DNA from: Amycolatopsis rifamycinica
GTDB taxonomy: Bacteria; Actinomycetota; Actinomycetes; Mycobacteriales; Pseudonocardiaceae
DNA length: 64,000 bases
Reading direction: 5' to 3'
NCBI RefSeq assembly: GCF_000695625.1
Contig: NZ_JMQI01000055.1
Coordinates: 62,001 to 126,000, forward strand
The first letter of the stretch is position 1, and each line of letters starts with the position of its first letter. The translations under genes were made by a program, and so were the position numbers. Below the pieces are notes generated by a model. It searched no databases. It saw only the letters and a program-made list of their open reading frames with translations, and was not told where the DNA came from. Positions 7,650 to 16,585 of this stretch are shown piece after piece.

Positions 7650-10526
7650 ATGCGGGCAAGGAAAATCCGGGCTGGCTTGGTGTTACTGGCGGTGACGGCG
7701 CTCGGGCTGACAGCGGGCTCCGTGCCCGCCTCCGCCGCGGACTACGAGCGGCTGCTCAACGGCACGTTCGCCGGCGGCACCCTCGACCCCTGGTGGGCCG
7801 GGTCCGGGACCACCGGCCGCGTGACCGGCGGGGAGTTCTGCACCGACGTCACCGGCGGCACGGCCAACGGCTACGACGCGCTGGCCGGCCAGAACGGCGT
7901 CCCCTTCGAGGCCGGTCAGCAGTACACGCTGACGTTCGACGCCCACGCGACGACCAGCCAGCAGATCTCCGCGGTCGCGGGCGAGGCCGTCTCGCCCTAC
8001 CGGCAGATCTCCCGCACCGACCTCACGGTCACGCCGGCGACCCAGCACTTCACCGTCACCTTCACGTCCACTTTGGACTTCCCGGCCGCCGGCAACGGCC
8101 AGCTGGCCTTCTGGTTCGGCGGGCAGGCCGCGAACAACACCGTCTGCCTGGACAACATCTCGCTGATCGGCGGCGTGATCCCGCCCGGCGGCCTGCCGCC
8201 CACCAGCGGCATCCGGGTGAACCAGGAAAGTTACACCCCCGGTCTGCCCAAGCACGCCACGGTCATCAGCAGTTCCACGACGCCGGTGACGTGGACGTTG
8301 CGCAACTCCGCCGGCACCGCGGTGACCACCGGCCAGACCCGGCCCCGCGGCGCGGACAGCGCCTCCGGCGAGAGCGTGCACGACATCGACTTCTCCGCCT
8401 ACGACACCGCGGGCACCGGGTACACCCTCGCCGTCGGCACCGAGACGAGCTTCCCGTTCGACATCGCCGCGGACGGGCTGAAGAAGCTGCGCTACGACGC
8501 GCTGGCCTTCTTCTACCACCAGCGCAGCGGGATCGCGATCGACGCCCAGTACGTGGGGGCCACCTACGCGCGTCCCGCCGGCCACGTCAACGTCGCGCCG
8601 AACCAGGGCGACAACAACGTCCCCTGCCGGTCGGACCTGAACTGCGGCTACACCCTCGACGTCCGCGGCGGCTGGTACGACGCGGGCGACCACGGCAAGT
8701 ACGTCGTCAACGGCGGCATCGCGACCTGGGAGCTGCTCGACGAGTACGAGCGCGCCCTGAAGCTGGGTGACGCGAGCGCGCTGGGCGACGGCAAGCTGGC
8801 CATCCCGGAGCGGGCCAACGGCGTCCCCGACATCCTCGACGAGGCCCGCTGGGAGGTCGACTTCCTGCTCTCCATGCAGGTCCCGGACGGCAAGCCGAAC
8901 GCGGGCATGGTGCACCACAAGATCCACGACGCGGCGTGGACCGCGCTGCCCACCCGGCCCGAACTGGACAGCCAGCCGCGCCGGCTCTCCCCGCCGAGCA
9001 CGGCGGCCACGCTCAACATGGCCGCGGTCGCGGCGCAGGCGTCCCGGCTCTGGAAGACGATCGACCCGGCGTACTCGACGAAGCTGCTGGCGGCGGCCGA
9101 GAAGGCCTACGCCGCGGCGAAGGCCAACCCGAACGTGCTCGCCGACCCGAACGACGGCACCGGCGGCGGGACCTACAGCGACAACACCGTGACCGACGAG
9201 TTCTACTGGGCGGCCGCCGAGCTGTTCGCGACGACGGCGAAGAGCGCGTACCGCACCGACGTCACCGGTTCCGCGCTCTACCGGGGCGTCAGCTTCAACA
9301 CCCACGGCTTCGACTGGGGCTCGACGGGCGCGCTCGGCGACATCACCCTCGCGCTGGTGCCGAACGACCTGCCGTCGGCGGACGTCGCGGCGATCAAGAC
9401 GGCGATCACGACGACCGCCGACAGCCACCTCGCCCAGATGGCGGGCATGGGCTACCCCGCGCCCTACCGCACGGCCGACGGCACGTACGAGTGGGGATCC
9501 AACGGCCTGGTGGCCAACAACGGCGTCGTGCTCGCCCTGGCCTACGACTTCACCAAGCAGGACAAGTACCGCGACGGCGCGTTCCAGGCCATGGACTACC
9601 TGCTGGGCCGGAACCCGGCGAACTACTCCTACGTCGCCGGCCACGGTGACCAGGCCGTGCAGAACGTGCACCACCGGTTCTGGGCGCACCAGCTCGACCC
9701 GTCGCTGCCGACCGCGCCGCCCGGGGCGCTGTCCGGCGGGCCCAACAGCGGCCTGCAGGACCCGACCGCGGCCCGGTTGCTCGCCGGCTGCGCGCCCCAG
9801 CGCTGCTTCGTCGACGACATCCAGGCGTACTCGGTGAACGAGGTCGCCATCAACTGGAACTCGGCGCTGGCCTGGCTGGCGAACTGGACGGCGGAGAAGT
9901 CGCCGTCCGCGGCCGACACGACCGCCCCGGCCGCGGCGGGCAAGCCCGTCGTGTCCGCGGTCTCCGCCACCGGCGCGACGGTCACCTGGACCGCGTCCTC
10001 GGACGCGGAGAGCGGGATCAAGAACTACGACGTCGTCAGCGTGACCGGCACGACCCGCAAGGTCCTCGCCACCGTGACCGGGACGTCCGCGACCCTGACC
10101 GGCCTGACGCCCTCGACCGCGTACTCGCTGGTCGTGGTGGCCCGCAACGGCGCCGGCCTGACCGGGTCCGACTCGGCGTCGACGCAGTTCACGACGCTGC
10201 CGGACAGCTCGGGCGGCGGCTGCTCGGTGACCTACACGGCGAACTCGTGGTCCGGCGGCTTCACCGCCTACGTCACGCTGACCAACTCCGGGACGACGGC
10301 GTGGCAGGGCTGGACGCTGAAGTTCGGGTTCCCGGGCAACCAGAAGGTGACCCAGGGCTGGTCGGCGACGTGGGCGCAGTCCGGGGCGGACGTCACCGCC
10401 ACGGCCCTGTCCTGGAACGCGGCGGTGGCGCCGGGCAAGTCGGTCTCGATCGGCTTCAACGGCAGCTACACGGGCACCAACGACCGTCCGGCGGCCTTCG
10501 CGGTGAACGGCAAGACCTGTGGCTGA
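7650..10526 (+). CDS. Secreted multidomain GH9 endoglucanase (CBM4/9-Ig-GH9-FN3-CBM2)
   Basis: 958 residues from ATG 7650, which has GAGGAG eight bases upstream; the longer frame would cross the CebR box. Order: signal peptide (to about ASAAD, residue 30), CBM4/9-like beta-sandwich (about 33-170), CelD-type Ig domain (about 178-265), GH9 catalytic domain (about 270-745) with WYDAGDHGKY near 340, NVHHRFWAH near 671 and EVAINWN near 730 (proton-donor Glu), then an FN3 domain (about 755-845) and a cellulose-binding CBM2 (about 857-958) with its flanking cysteines. It cleaves beta-1,4-glucan outside the cell. Confidence 0.95.
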   Translation: MRARKIRAGLVLLAVTALGLTAGSVPASAADYERLLNGTFAGGTLDPWWAGSGTTGRVTGGEFCTDVTGGTANGYDALAGQNGVPFEAGQQYTLTFDAHATTSQQISAVAGEAVSPYRQISRTDLTVTPATQHFTVTFTSTLDFPAAGNGQLAFWFGGQAANNTVCLDNISLIGGVIPPGGLPPTSGIRVNQESYTPGLPKHATVISSSTTPVTWTLRNSAGTAVTTGQTRPRGADSASGESVHDIDFSAYDTAGTGYTLAVGTETSFPFDIAADGLKKLRYDALAFFYHQRSGIAIDAQYVGATYARPAGHVNVAPNQGDNNVPCRSDLNCGYTLDVRGGWYDAGDHGKYVVNGGIATWELLDEYERALKLGDASALGDGKLAIPERANGVPDILDEARWEVDFLLSMQVPDGKPNAGMVHHKIHDAAWTALPTRPELDSQPRRLSPPSTAATLNMAAVAAQASRLWKTIDPAYSTKLLAAAEKAYAAAKANPNVLADPNDGTGGGTYSDNTVTDEFYWAAAELFATTAKSAYRTDVTGSALYRGVSFNTHGFDWGSTGALGDITLALVPNDLPSADVAAIKTAITTTADSHLAQMAGMGYPAPYRTADGTYEWGSNGLVANNGVVLALAYDFTKQDKYRDGAFQAMDYLLGRNPANYSYVAGHGDQAVQNVHHRFWAHQLDPSLPTAPPGALSGGPNSGLQDPTAARLLAGCAPQRCFVDDIQAYSVNEVAINWNSALAWLANWTAEKSPSAADTTAPAAAGKPVVSAVSATGATVTWTASSDAESGIKNYDVVSVTGTTRKVLATVTGTSATLTGLTPSTAYSLVVVARNGAGLTGSDSASTQFTTLPDSSGGGCSVTYTANSWSGGFTAYVTLTNSGTTAWQGWTLKFGFPGNQKVTQGWSATWAQSGADVTATALSWNAAVAPGKSVSIGFNGSYTGTNDRPAAFAVNGKTCG

Positions 10527-10587
10527 GGGGTTGTCTTCCCACCCTCGATCGGCGAAGTGCCGGACAGTCCGCTAGCGTCACACCTGC

Positions 10588-10625
10588 GGGCAGGTGCGCC
10601 TCCTCCCCCCTCGGCGCACCTGCCC
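10588..10625. terminator. Terminator between converging GH9 and GH5 genes
   Basis: A perfect 13-bp stem (GGGCAGGTGCGCC at 10588-10600, its complement at 10613-10625) with a C-rich 12-base loop lies between the two converging glycosidase genes and is followed by GTTCTTCC. It can serve both strands. Confidence 0.75.
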
Positions 10626-10668
10626 GTTCTTCCTGCCCGCCGGATCCGCACCCGGCTGCGGCCGGTGG

Positions 10669-11868
10669 TCATCGACTGGCGAGGCCGCCCATGATGGCGT
10701 CGATGACGCCCTGGTGGGTCACCGCGGAGGACCGCCGGTCGAACAAGCCGAAGCCGTACTGGCCGTTGTTGCCGTTGTCCCAGTAGACGGTGGCGGCGCC
10801 GTACTTCTTGGCCGTCGACACCACGGCCCGCGCGAAGTCGGCCCGGTACCGGTTGTTCGAGGAATCGAACGCCGACTTGTCGATGGACCCGTACTCCCCG
10901 ACGACGGCCGGATACCCCTTCGAGACGAAGGTGTCGCGCACCAGTTTCAGCTGGGCGTCGAGGTAGTCTTCCTGGCCCCAGGTCGACTTCTTCGCCGGAT
11001 TGGTCGCGCCCCGGCCCCACTGGGTGATGGTGCCGTTTTCTTCGCCGGCGAAGTCCCACGGGCTGTAGTAGTGGACGGAAATCATGATCCGTTTTTCGGC
11101 GGCGGGAATCGACGGGGAACGGAACTGGTCGGACGGCACCACGAAACCGTAGTTCCCGGTGGTGTAGTCGATGTTGGTGTTCCACCCGGCGACGAGCAGC
11201 CAGCGCGCGGTGTTGTTCCCGCCGGTCTTGCGCACGGTGTCGACGAAGATCTGGTTGTAGGCGTTGATGTTCGAGTAGCACGGCTGGGTCGGGGTGCCGT
11301 ACTGGCCGTCGAACTCCTCGTTCATGGCCTCCATGACCAGGTGCTGGTCGTAGCCGGCGAACCGGGTGGCGACCTGCTGCCACACCTTCTGGTACTTGGC
11401 CTTGATGGTGGCCTGGTCGCCGGCATCGCAGATCAGCCAGGCGCCGTTGATGGATTTGTACCCGTCGCCGTGCATGTTGATCAGCACGTACAGGCCGCGC
11501 TTGTAGGCGTAGTCGACGACCTGCTGGATCCGGTTCAGCCAGGCCGCGTTGATCTGGTAGCCCGGGCCGGCGCCGATGTAGTTCAGGTAGGAGACGGGGA
11601 TCCGGACGGTTTTGAACCCCGCGGCCTTGACCTTGTCGATGAGCGCCTGGGTCACGGCGGGCAGCCCCCAGGCGGTTTCGCCGGGCACGCCGTTGGCGTT
11701 GGCTTCCAGCTGGTTCCCCAGGTTCCACCCGGCGCCCATGTCGGCGACGATCTGCGAAGCGTTCAGCTGCTCGGCGGCGGCGGCCGGATTCACCCCGGAC
11801 ACGGTCGCCGTGACGGCGAGCGCGGCGGCGAGCAGGACGGACCGGAGCTTCGTTGCTCGGGAAGTCAT
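10669..11868 (-). CDS. Secreted GH5 endo-glucanase/mannanase-type glycosidase
   Basis: 399 residues with a signal peptide (about 1-32). GH5 features are GAGWNLGNQLEA at 45-56, VRIPVSY near 88, LINMHGDG near 129, MEAMNEEF at 179-186 (acid/base Glu 184 in NEE where NEP is usual), SVHYYSP near 264 and GEYG at 324-327 (nucleophile Glu 325). It has no carbohydrate-binding module, unlike its GH9 neighbour. The substrate could be cellulose, xyloglucan or mannan. I found no CebR box upstream, so it may be controlled differently from the GH9 gene. Confidence 0.88.
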   Translation of the reverse strand: MTSRATKLRSVLLAAALAVTATVSGVNPAAAAEQLNASQIVADMGAGWNLGNQLEANANGVPGETAWGLPAVTQALIDKVKAAGFKTVRIPVSYLNYIGAGPGYQINAAWLNRIQQVVDYAYKRGLYVLINMHGDGYKSINGAWLICDAGDQATIKAKYQKVWQQVATRFAGYDQHLVMEAMNEEFDGQYGTPTQPCYSNINAYNQIFVDTVRKTGGNNTARWLLVAGWNTNIDYTTGNYGFVVPSDQFRSPSIPAAEKRIMISVHYYSPWDFAGEENGTITQWGRGATNPAKKSTWGQEDYLDAQLKLVRDTFVSKGYPAVVGEYGSIDKSAFDSSNNRYRADFARAVVSTAKKYGAATVYWDNGNNGQYGFGLFDRRSSAVTHQGVIDAIMGGLASR

Positions 11869-12161
11869 GACGGATACCTCTCATGCCCATTGGTGGTGAT
11901 ATTCCAACATGGCCGATTCCGCCCGTCAACGCTTCCTATGACGAGCTTCTCGATTTGATTGTCGAAGCGATCGAAAAATCGAAAGAATCGACAAATATTC
12001 GACCGGCCCATAGCCGCCGTGTCGTCCGCCCGGGTACGCGTGTCGTCCGTCCATCTACGCCGGCCGGCCCCCGCGGTCCGGCGGGCGGGGAGGGCTGCGG
12101 CTCCACCGCCGTCCCGCATAAGGTGGACACGTCGATCACCCGGGCGAGCGGAGGAGTTCGC

Positions 12162-12512
12162 ATGGAAGGCATCAACCCCGCGGTCCCGCCGAGCGGCACC
12201 GGCTGCGCGGACTGCGACACCGCGAACCCGCCGGGCTGGTGGTTCCACCTGCGCCGCTGCGCCGAATGCGGGCACATCGGGTGCTGCGACTCCTCGCCCG
12301 CCCAGCACGCCAGCGGCCACGCCGCCGCCACGGGACACCGGCTGGCGCGCAGCTTCGAGCCCGGCGAAGAGTGGTTCTGGGACTACAGCGACGAGGTGCT
12401 GTACGAATCCGGCCCCGCGCTCGCCGCCCCCGAACACCGGCCGCTCAGCCAGGCCGTGCCCGGGCCGGCCGGGCGGGTGCCCGAGGACTGGACGCAGCAC
12501 CTGCACCGGTAG
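12162..12512 (+). CDS. UBP-type zinc-finger domain protein
   Basis: 116 residues from ATG 12162 (GGAG upstream). Cys/His pairs in GCADC (15, 18), RCAECGHIGCC (33, 36, 41/42) and H49, H53, H59 match the Zn-UBP fold. In eukaryotes this fold binds the ubiquitin C-terminus; bacterial stand-alone copies are common in actinomycetes with no settled role. After the finger comes an acidic aromatic stretch (GEEWFWDYSDE). It is probably cytosolic. Confidence 0.8.
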   Translation: MEGINPAVPPSGTGCADCDTANPPGWWFHLRRCAECGHIGCCDSSPAQHASGHAAATGHRLARSFEPGEEWFWDYSDEVLYESGPALAAPEHRPLSQAVPGPAGRVPEDWTQHLHR

Positions 12513-12578
12513 CCCGGCCGCCTCGGGCGGTGATCATCTGGGCCTGACCCGCCCCCACGACGGCGGCTGACCCGCGCG

Positions 12579-13343
12579 TCACAGCTTGCGGAACCGGGCC
12601 TCCAGCAGCGCGAACACGCCGAACACCGCGATCCCCGCCGCCAGGGCCAGCAGCAACGCCTGCCCGTAGGGCTGCACGGCCAGCGTCTTCAACGCCGGAT
12701 CCAGGCCGCCCGCCTTCGCCGGGTCGTAGCGGACCGCGGCCAGGACGAACATCGCCCCCACCGTCGCGTAGAGCACGCCCACCGCGCACCAGCCGATCTG
12801 GCCGAGGCGGGTGGTCGACAGCCGCACGGTGGGGGAGGCGCCGCCGAAGTCGAGGTCGTGCAGGAACTTCTTCCGGGCCCCTCGGTAGGCGAGCCACGCC
12901 GCGACCACGATGACCAGGACACCGGCCGCGACCACGGCGACCGCGCCCCACGGCCGGTTCAGCACGCTCGCCACCACCGAGCCGGCCTTGCCGGACGCGC
13001 CCATCGCCGTCTTGCCGGCGCTGTAGCCGACGAGGCCGTACAGCACCACTTCGACGCCGCTGATCGCCCGCCGCACCCAGCGCCGCCGGGCCGCGACGTG
13101 CCGATGGCCGGCGATCGCCTCGGCGAGCTGCCACAGGGCCAGCACCCCGGTGCCGGCCGCGATCAGCCAGAGCAGCCACGCGCCGCCTTCGGACGCGACG
13201 ATCTGCAGCGCGCCCGCCTTGTCCGCGCGCTCGTTGTCGCCCAGCGCGACCTGGGCGGCCAGCCACGCGACGAGCAGGTGCACGGCCGCGTAGCAGGTGA
13301 GCCCGATCCGGGCAAGGACGCTGAAAACTCTCAGTTCGGGCAT
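12579..13343 (-). CDS. DUF1206 multi-pass membrane protein
   Basis: 254 residues with about six hydrophobic segments arranged as three related pairs, the architecture of DUF1206. Landmarks are VFSVLARIGLTCYAAVHLLVAW at the N-terminus and the internal repeats VVLYGLVGYSA and WCAVGVLYATVGA, each starting a pair. The role of the family is unknown. An inverted repeat immediately upstream of the start suggests tight regulation. Confidence 0.82.
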   Translation of the reverse strand: MPELRVFSVLARIGLTCYAAVHLLVAWLAAQVALGDNERADKAGALQIVASEGGAWLLWLIAAGTGVLALWQLAEAIAGHRHVAARRRWVRRAISGVEVVLYGLVGYSAGKTAMGASGKAGSVVASVLNRPWGAVAVVAAGVLVIVVAAWLAYRGARKKFLHDLDFGGASPTVRLSTTRLGQIGWCAVGVLYATVGAMFVLAAVRYDPAKAGGLDPALKTLAVQPYGQALLLALAAGIAVFGVFALLEARFRKL

Positions 13344-13344
13344 A

Positions 13345-13365
13345 AAGGTGAGTTTTGCTCACCTT
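13345..13365. promoter_or_regulatory. Inverted repeat at the DUF1206 start
   Basis: AAGGTGAG-TTTTG-CTCACCTT is a perfect 8-bp inverted repeat with a five-base spacer, one base upstream of the DUF1206 start codon. It could be an operator or an RNA hairpin that hides the ribosome site. It resembles iron (IdeR) boxes in its arms but has the wrong spacing. Confidence 0.5.
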
Positions 13366-13399
13366 GCCGGGTTTGGCCACCGTCCCGAGGCTCCGGCTC

Positions 13400-16186
13400 C
13401 TACGGGTCGGGCGGGCACCAGGTGTCGGACGTCGGGCCGTCGGCGGCGCCGCAGAAGCCGTGCACCGACTTGTCGACTTCGCCGCCCGCCACGCCCATCA
13501 CCGCGACCGGCTTGTTCTGGGGCACGTTCCGGCTGATGTCGCCGCCGAAGTCGATGGTGCCGGTGACACCCTCGAGGTACTTGTTGACCTGCTCGGTACC
13601 CGGGCGCGACGTGTGGATGGCGGTGATCTCGCGCCAGATCGCCCCCGGCGTCACCGGGATCTCGGCCGCCGTCTCGCGCAGGTACGCCGCCGCGACGATC
13701 ATCACCTGGGCGGCGTCGTAGGCCAGGGCGGCGTGGCCGTCGTACGAGCGGCCCTCCGGCGTCCGTTCGAACGGGAACAGCGTCTCGTCCAGCGTCTTGT
13801 AGAAGTCGAGGGCCACGCCGCCCGGCTCGTTGACCGGCGCGGTGGCGAACGACAGGTAGTAGTAGGGCAGTGCGCGGTTGCGCCGGCGTTCGCCCTGGTC
13901 GGCGACAAACCGCGTGACGTCGTCGTCGCCGATCACCGTGGCCCGGCTGCCGCACTGCGCGGCGCTGCCGAGGAACTGGCCGAAGTCGGGCACACCCCGG
14001 CCGGCGAAGAACGCCATGCCGTCGTAGGAACAGGTGTCGCGGCCCGCCGCGCCGGCGTTGCCCAGCAGCGTCTCGCCGTAACGGACGTGCGAAGGCGGCC
14101 CGCCGAGGCCGCCGTCCGGGGTGAACGCCCGCCCTTCGGCCTGGAAACCCTTGTCCCGGAACGACTTCAGGACGTCGTCGCGCAGATTGGTGCTGTAGAC
14201 GTCGGCGTCGTCGTCGGAGTAGTAGACGCGGACCACCTTCGGGCCCGGCAGCTGCTCGGCGAACCCGGCCGCCACCGCGGCCTCGCGCCGGTTCTGCGGG
14301 GTCACCTGGAAGTACATCGGGTTCAGGTCGGCCAGCGGATCGGCGGACAGCGTCGAGGCGACCATCGGCAGCCCGGCGTTGGTCAGCGCGGCGATGGTCC
14401 GCTGGGTCGGCTCGCTGCTGATGTCCAGCCCGACGACGCCGACGATGCTGCTGTCCTGCTGGGCCTGCTGCCGCAGCTGGTTGGCCACCCGCACGCCTTC
14501 GCGCATGTTGCGGCCGGCGTTGGCGATGAGCAGCCGGACGATCGGGTCGGCCGAGCCCGGCGCGTTCAGCTGCCGCAGCTGGGCGACGGCGAACCCTTCC
14601 AGCGACTCCCGTTCGGTGGTCAGCCCCTCCGCGACGTTGTTGGACGACGTCAGCGCCTCGAGGACGACCAGCGTGATGTACGGCCGCTCCGGGTGGGCTT
14701 CGTGCAGCCGCTCCGCGCGGTGGTTCTGGTCCAGTACGACCGCCTCGACCTGCCGGATCGTCGCGTCCGACGGCTGGAAGACGTCCTGGGAGCCGTCCGT
14801 GGTGCCGACGCATTCGCTGCCGGTCCAGGTCAGCCACGGGTTGTCGGAGCCGCAGTGCTGGGCGTAGGTGTCCTGGGTGCGGTAGGCGACGAACCCGGCG
14901 ACCAGCGCGACGACGAGGACCGGCACCCCGATCCGCGTCCACCGGCTCGCCCACCACGGCGGCCGCACCTGCCGGCGGAACCGGTAGTCGCTGCCGAGGG
15001 TCTGCAGCATCTGCCGGACCTTCGGCTCGTCGTCGTCCGACGGCGGCCGGACGCCGATGGGCAGGTACCAGGCGGTCGGCCGGCGTTCCCGCCGGTCGCG
15101 TTCGAGCTGGTTCTGCCAGGCCACGTACGCGGCGCGCGCCTGCGCGGCCTGGAACTGCGGCCGGTGCGGCGACTGTTCCAGCTCGGGCGGCGGCGCGGGG
15201 CTGGCGCTGATCACCAGCAGCGGGTCGAACCGCCCGACCTGGTTGCGGACGGAGTTGACCAGTTCCATCAGCCGGTAGCCGCCGTTGCCGACGCTCACCT
15301 CGTCCAGCAGCAGCACGGGGTAGGTCATCCGGCGCCGCCGCCACACCCGCCACGGCCGCAGCCGGTACGCGCGCCGCAGGTCTTCGAGGAAGGCGTTGAG
15401 CAGCAGGCGGCAGACGTACTCGGGGGCCTCTTCCTGCCATTGCCCGTCGGTGAGCCGCCGGGCGAACCGGACGAAGCTGCCGGACATTTCGGGGGCCAGG
15501 TGCGGTTGCCGCAGGAACCAGCGGTACCGCCCGGAGAGCACCGGAACCCGCCCGGTGACGGCGATCCGGAACGTCAGCAGCGTCAGCCCGCGCACCAGGA
15601 GCGAGAAGACCTTCCAGATGCCCTGGTTCTCGGGCAGCTGCTTGACGGTCTCCTCGGCGGAGGAGCTGAACCGCTCGGCGAGGCTGATCCGCCGGATGGC
15701 CCGCCGCAGCACCCCGTCGGGATCGTCGCGGCCGTCGTAGTCCTGCAGCATCAGCCAGTAGACGAGGTCGAACAGCGGAAAGGGCACCCGGCTGGTGTGC
15801 GCGGTCGCGCTGTCGCCGAGCTGTTTCCGGGCATCCCGCAGAATGTCCCGCACGACGGTGACGGAGCCGACGGTCGCGGGACCGGTTGCGTCCCGCCCTT
15901 CGTACCGGGAGAGCTCCGGCCGCGCGTACCGGATGCTCCCCTGCGGCTTCGCGGTCTTGAGCCGTTCCGCGACGGCGGCGAGCACATCCCCGTTTTCGGG
16001 CGGCCGGACGAGGCACACCATGGGCAGGCCCCGCCGTTCGGACCGCTCGTCCTGGTAGTCGCCCCAGTGGCATTGTTCGTCGAGTTTCCGCGGCCGGTCG
16101 CCGAGCCGGGGCCGGAGGCAAAGCGCCCCGAGCAGCTTGACCAGTACGTCGGCGCCGAGAAATCCGAGCGGCCCTGTTCTCCCCAT
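13400..16186 (-). CDS. Cytoplasmic NTPase-like domain fused through one TM segment to a type-1 solute-binding receptor domain
   Basis: 928 residues. Residues 1 to about 410 are cytoplasmic, with RYVC and helical segments and a hydrophobic beta-strand LLLDE near 290 resembling Walker B, followed by LVISASP. I see no Walker A, so this looks like a degenerate P-loop-type domain. One membrane segment (about 416-434, VPVLVVALVAGF) leads to an extracytoplasmic domain of the branched-chain amino-acid-binding (Peripla_BP) type: RPYITLVVLEAL, IVGVVGLDISS, GLPMVASTLSAD, YDGMAFFAGRG and SYDGHAALAYDAA. No ABC permease or ATPase is nearby, so it is more likely a receptor than a transporter component. The start lacks a good ribosome site and could lie downstream. 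Confidence 0.75.
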   Translation of the reverse strand: MGRTGPLGFLGADVLVKLLGALCLRPRLGDRPRKLDEQCHWGDYQDERSERRGLPMVCLVRPPENGDVLAAVAERLKTAKPQGSIRYARPELSRYEGRDATGPATVGSVTVVRDILRDARKQLGDSATAHTSRVPFPLFDLVYWLMLQDYDGRDDPDGVLRRAIRRISLAERFSSSAEETVKQLPENQGIWKVFSLLVRGLTLLTFRIAVTGRVPVLSGRYRWFLRQPHLAPEMSGSFVRFARRLTDGQWQEEAPEYVCRLLLNAFLEDLRRAYRLRPWRVWRRRRMTYPVLLLDEVSVGNGGYRLMELVNSVRNQVGRFDPLLVISASPAPPPELEQSPHRPQFQAAQARAAYVAWQNQLERDRRERRPTAWYLPIGVRPPSDDDEPKVRQMLQTLGSDYRFRRQVRPPWWASRWTRIGVPVLVVALVAGFVAYRTQDTYAQHCGSDNPWLTWTGSECVGTTDGSQDVFQPSDATIRQVEAVVLDQNHRAERLHEAHPERPYITLVVLEALTSSNNVAEGLTTERESLEGFAVAQLRQLNAPGSADPIVRLLIANAGRNMREGVRVANQLRQQAQQDSSIVGVVGLDISSEPTQRTIAALTNAGLPMVASTLSADPLADLNPMYFQVTPQNRREAAVAAGFAEQLPGPKVVRVYYSDDDADVYSTNLRDDVLKSFRDKGFQAEGRAFTPDGGLGGPPSHVRYGETLLGNAGAAGRDTCSYDGMAFFAGRGVPDFGQFLGSAAQCGSRATVIGDDDVTRFVADQGERRRNRALPYYYLSFATAPVNEPGGVALDFYKTLDETLFPFERTPEGRSYDGHAALAYDAAQVMIVAAAYLRETAAEIPVTPGAIWREITAIHTSRPGTEQVNKYLEGVTGTIDFGGDISRNVPQNKPVAVMGVAGGEVDKSVHGFCGAADGPTSDTWCPPDP

Positions 16187-16548
16187 CGGTACAGAATGGC
16201 CAATTCCCGGTGGGACCGGTCCCGCAGATTTACCGACACGGTGTCACAGCGCGGGAGCCGCCGACGATCTCAGGCCGGTCATTCGGCTCCGAGGCCACTC
16301 AATCGGCTGTGATGAAGGAAATCGAGCGGGAACGCACCCACCTGGCCAAGGGAAAGAGGTCCGCCTCCTCTGCCCCGCGGAGCGGGAGGTGGCGTCCGCG
16401 GGCCGGTTGAGCCGCCGGTAGGTATCGCCCAGGTACTCGGGCGAGACCTTCGCCGTGCCGGTCGCCCGGCCTCCCGGTCGCCGCCTTTGCATCGCCCGTG
16501 GATCGGTGGCGCGCTTCCGGCGGGGTATTTCGGGCTCGCACGGGTACG

Positions 16549-16565
16549 GTTGCACAATCGTTGCA
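16549..16565 (+). promoter_or_regulatory. GTTGCA direct repeat before the MerR gene
   Basis: GTTGCA-CAATC-GTTGCA is an exact direct repeat with an 11-base period, 20 bases upstream of the MerR start. CarH/LitR-type MerR regulators use direct repeats with about this spacing, so it is a likely autoregulatory site. Confidence 0.5.
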
Positions 16566-16585
16566 GCCGGCGCCCGGGAGACCGA

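Noticed and set aside
13345..13365. Iron-dependent regulator (IdeR/DmdR) box
   Set aside because: The arms resemble an IdeR half-site but the spacer is five bases instead of one.
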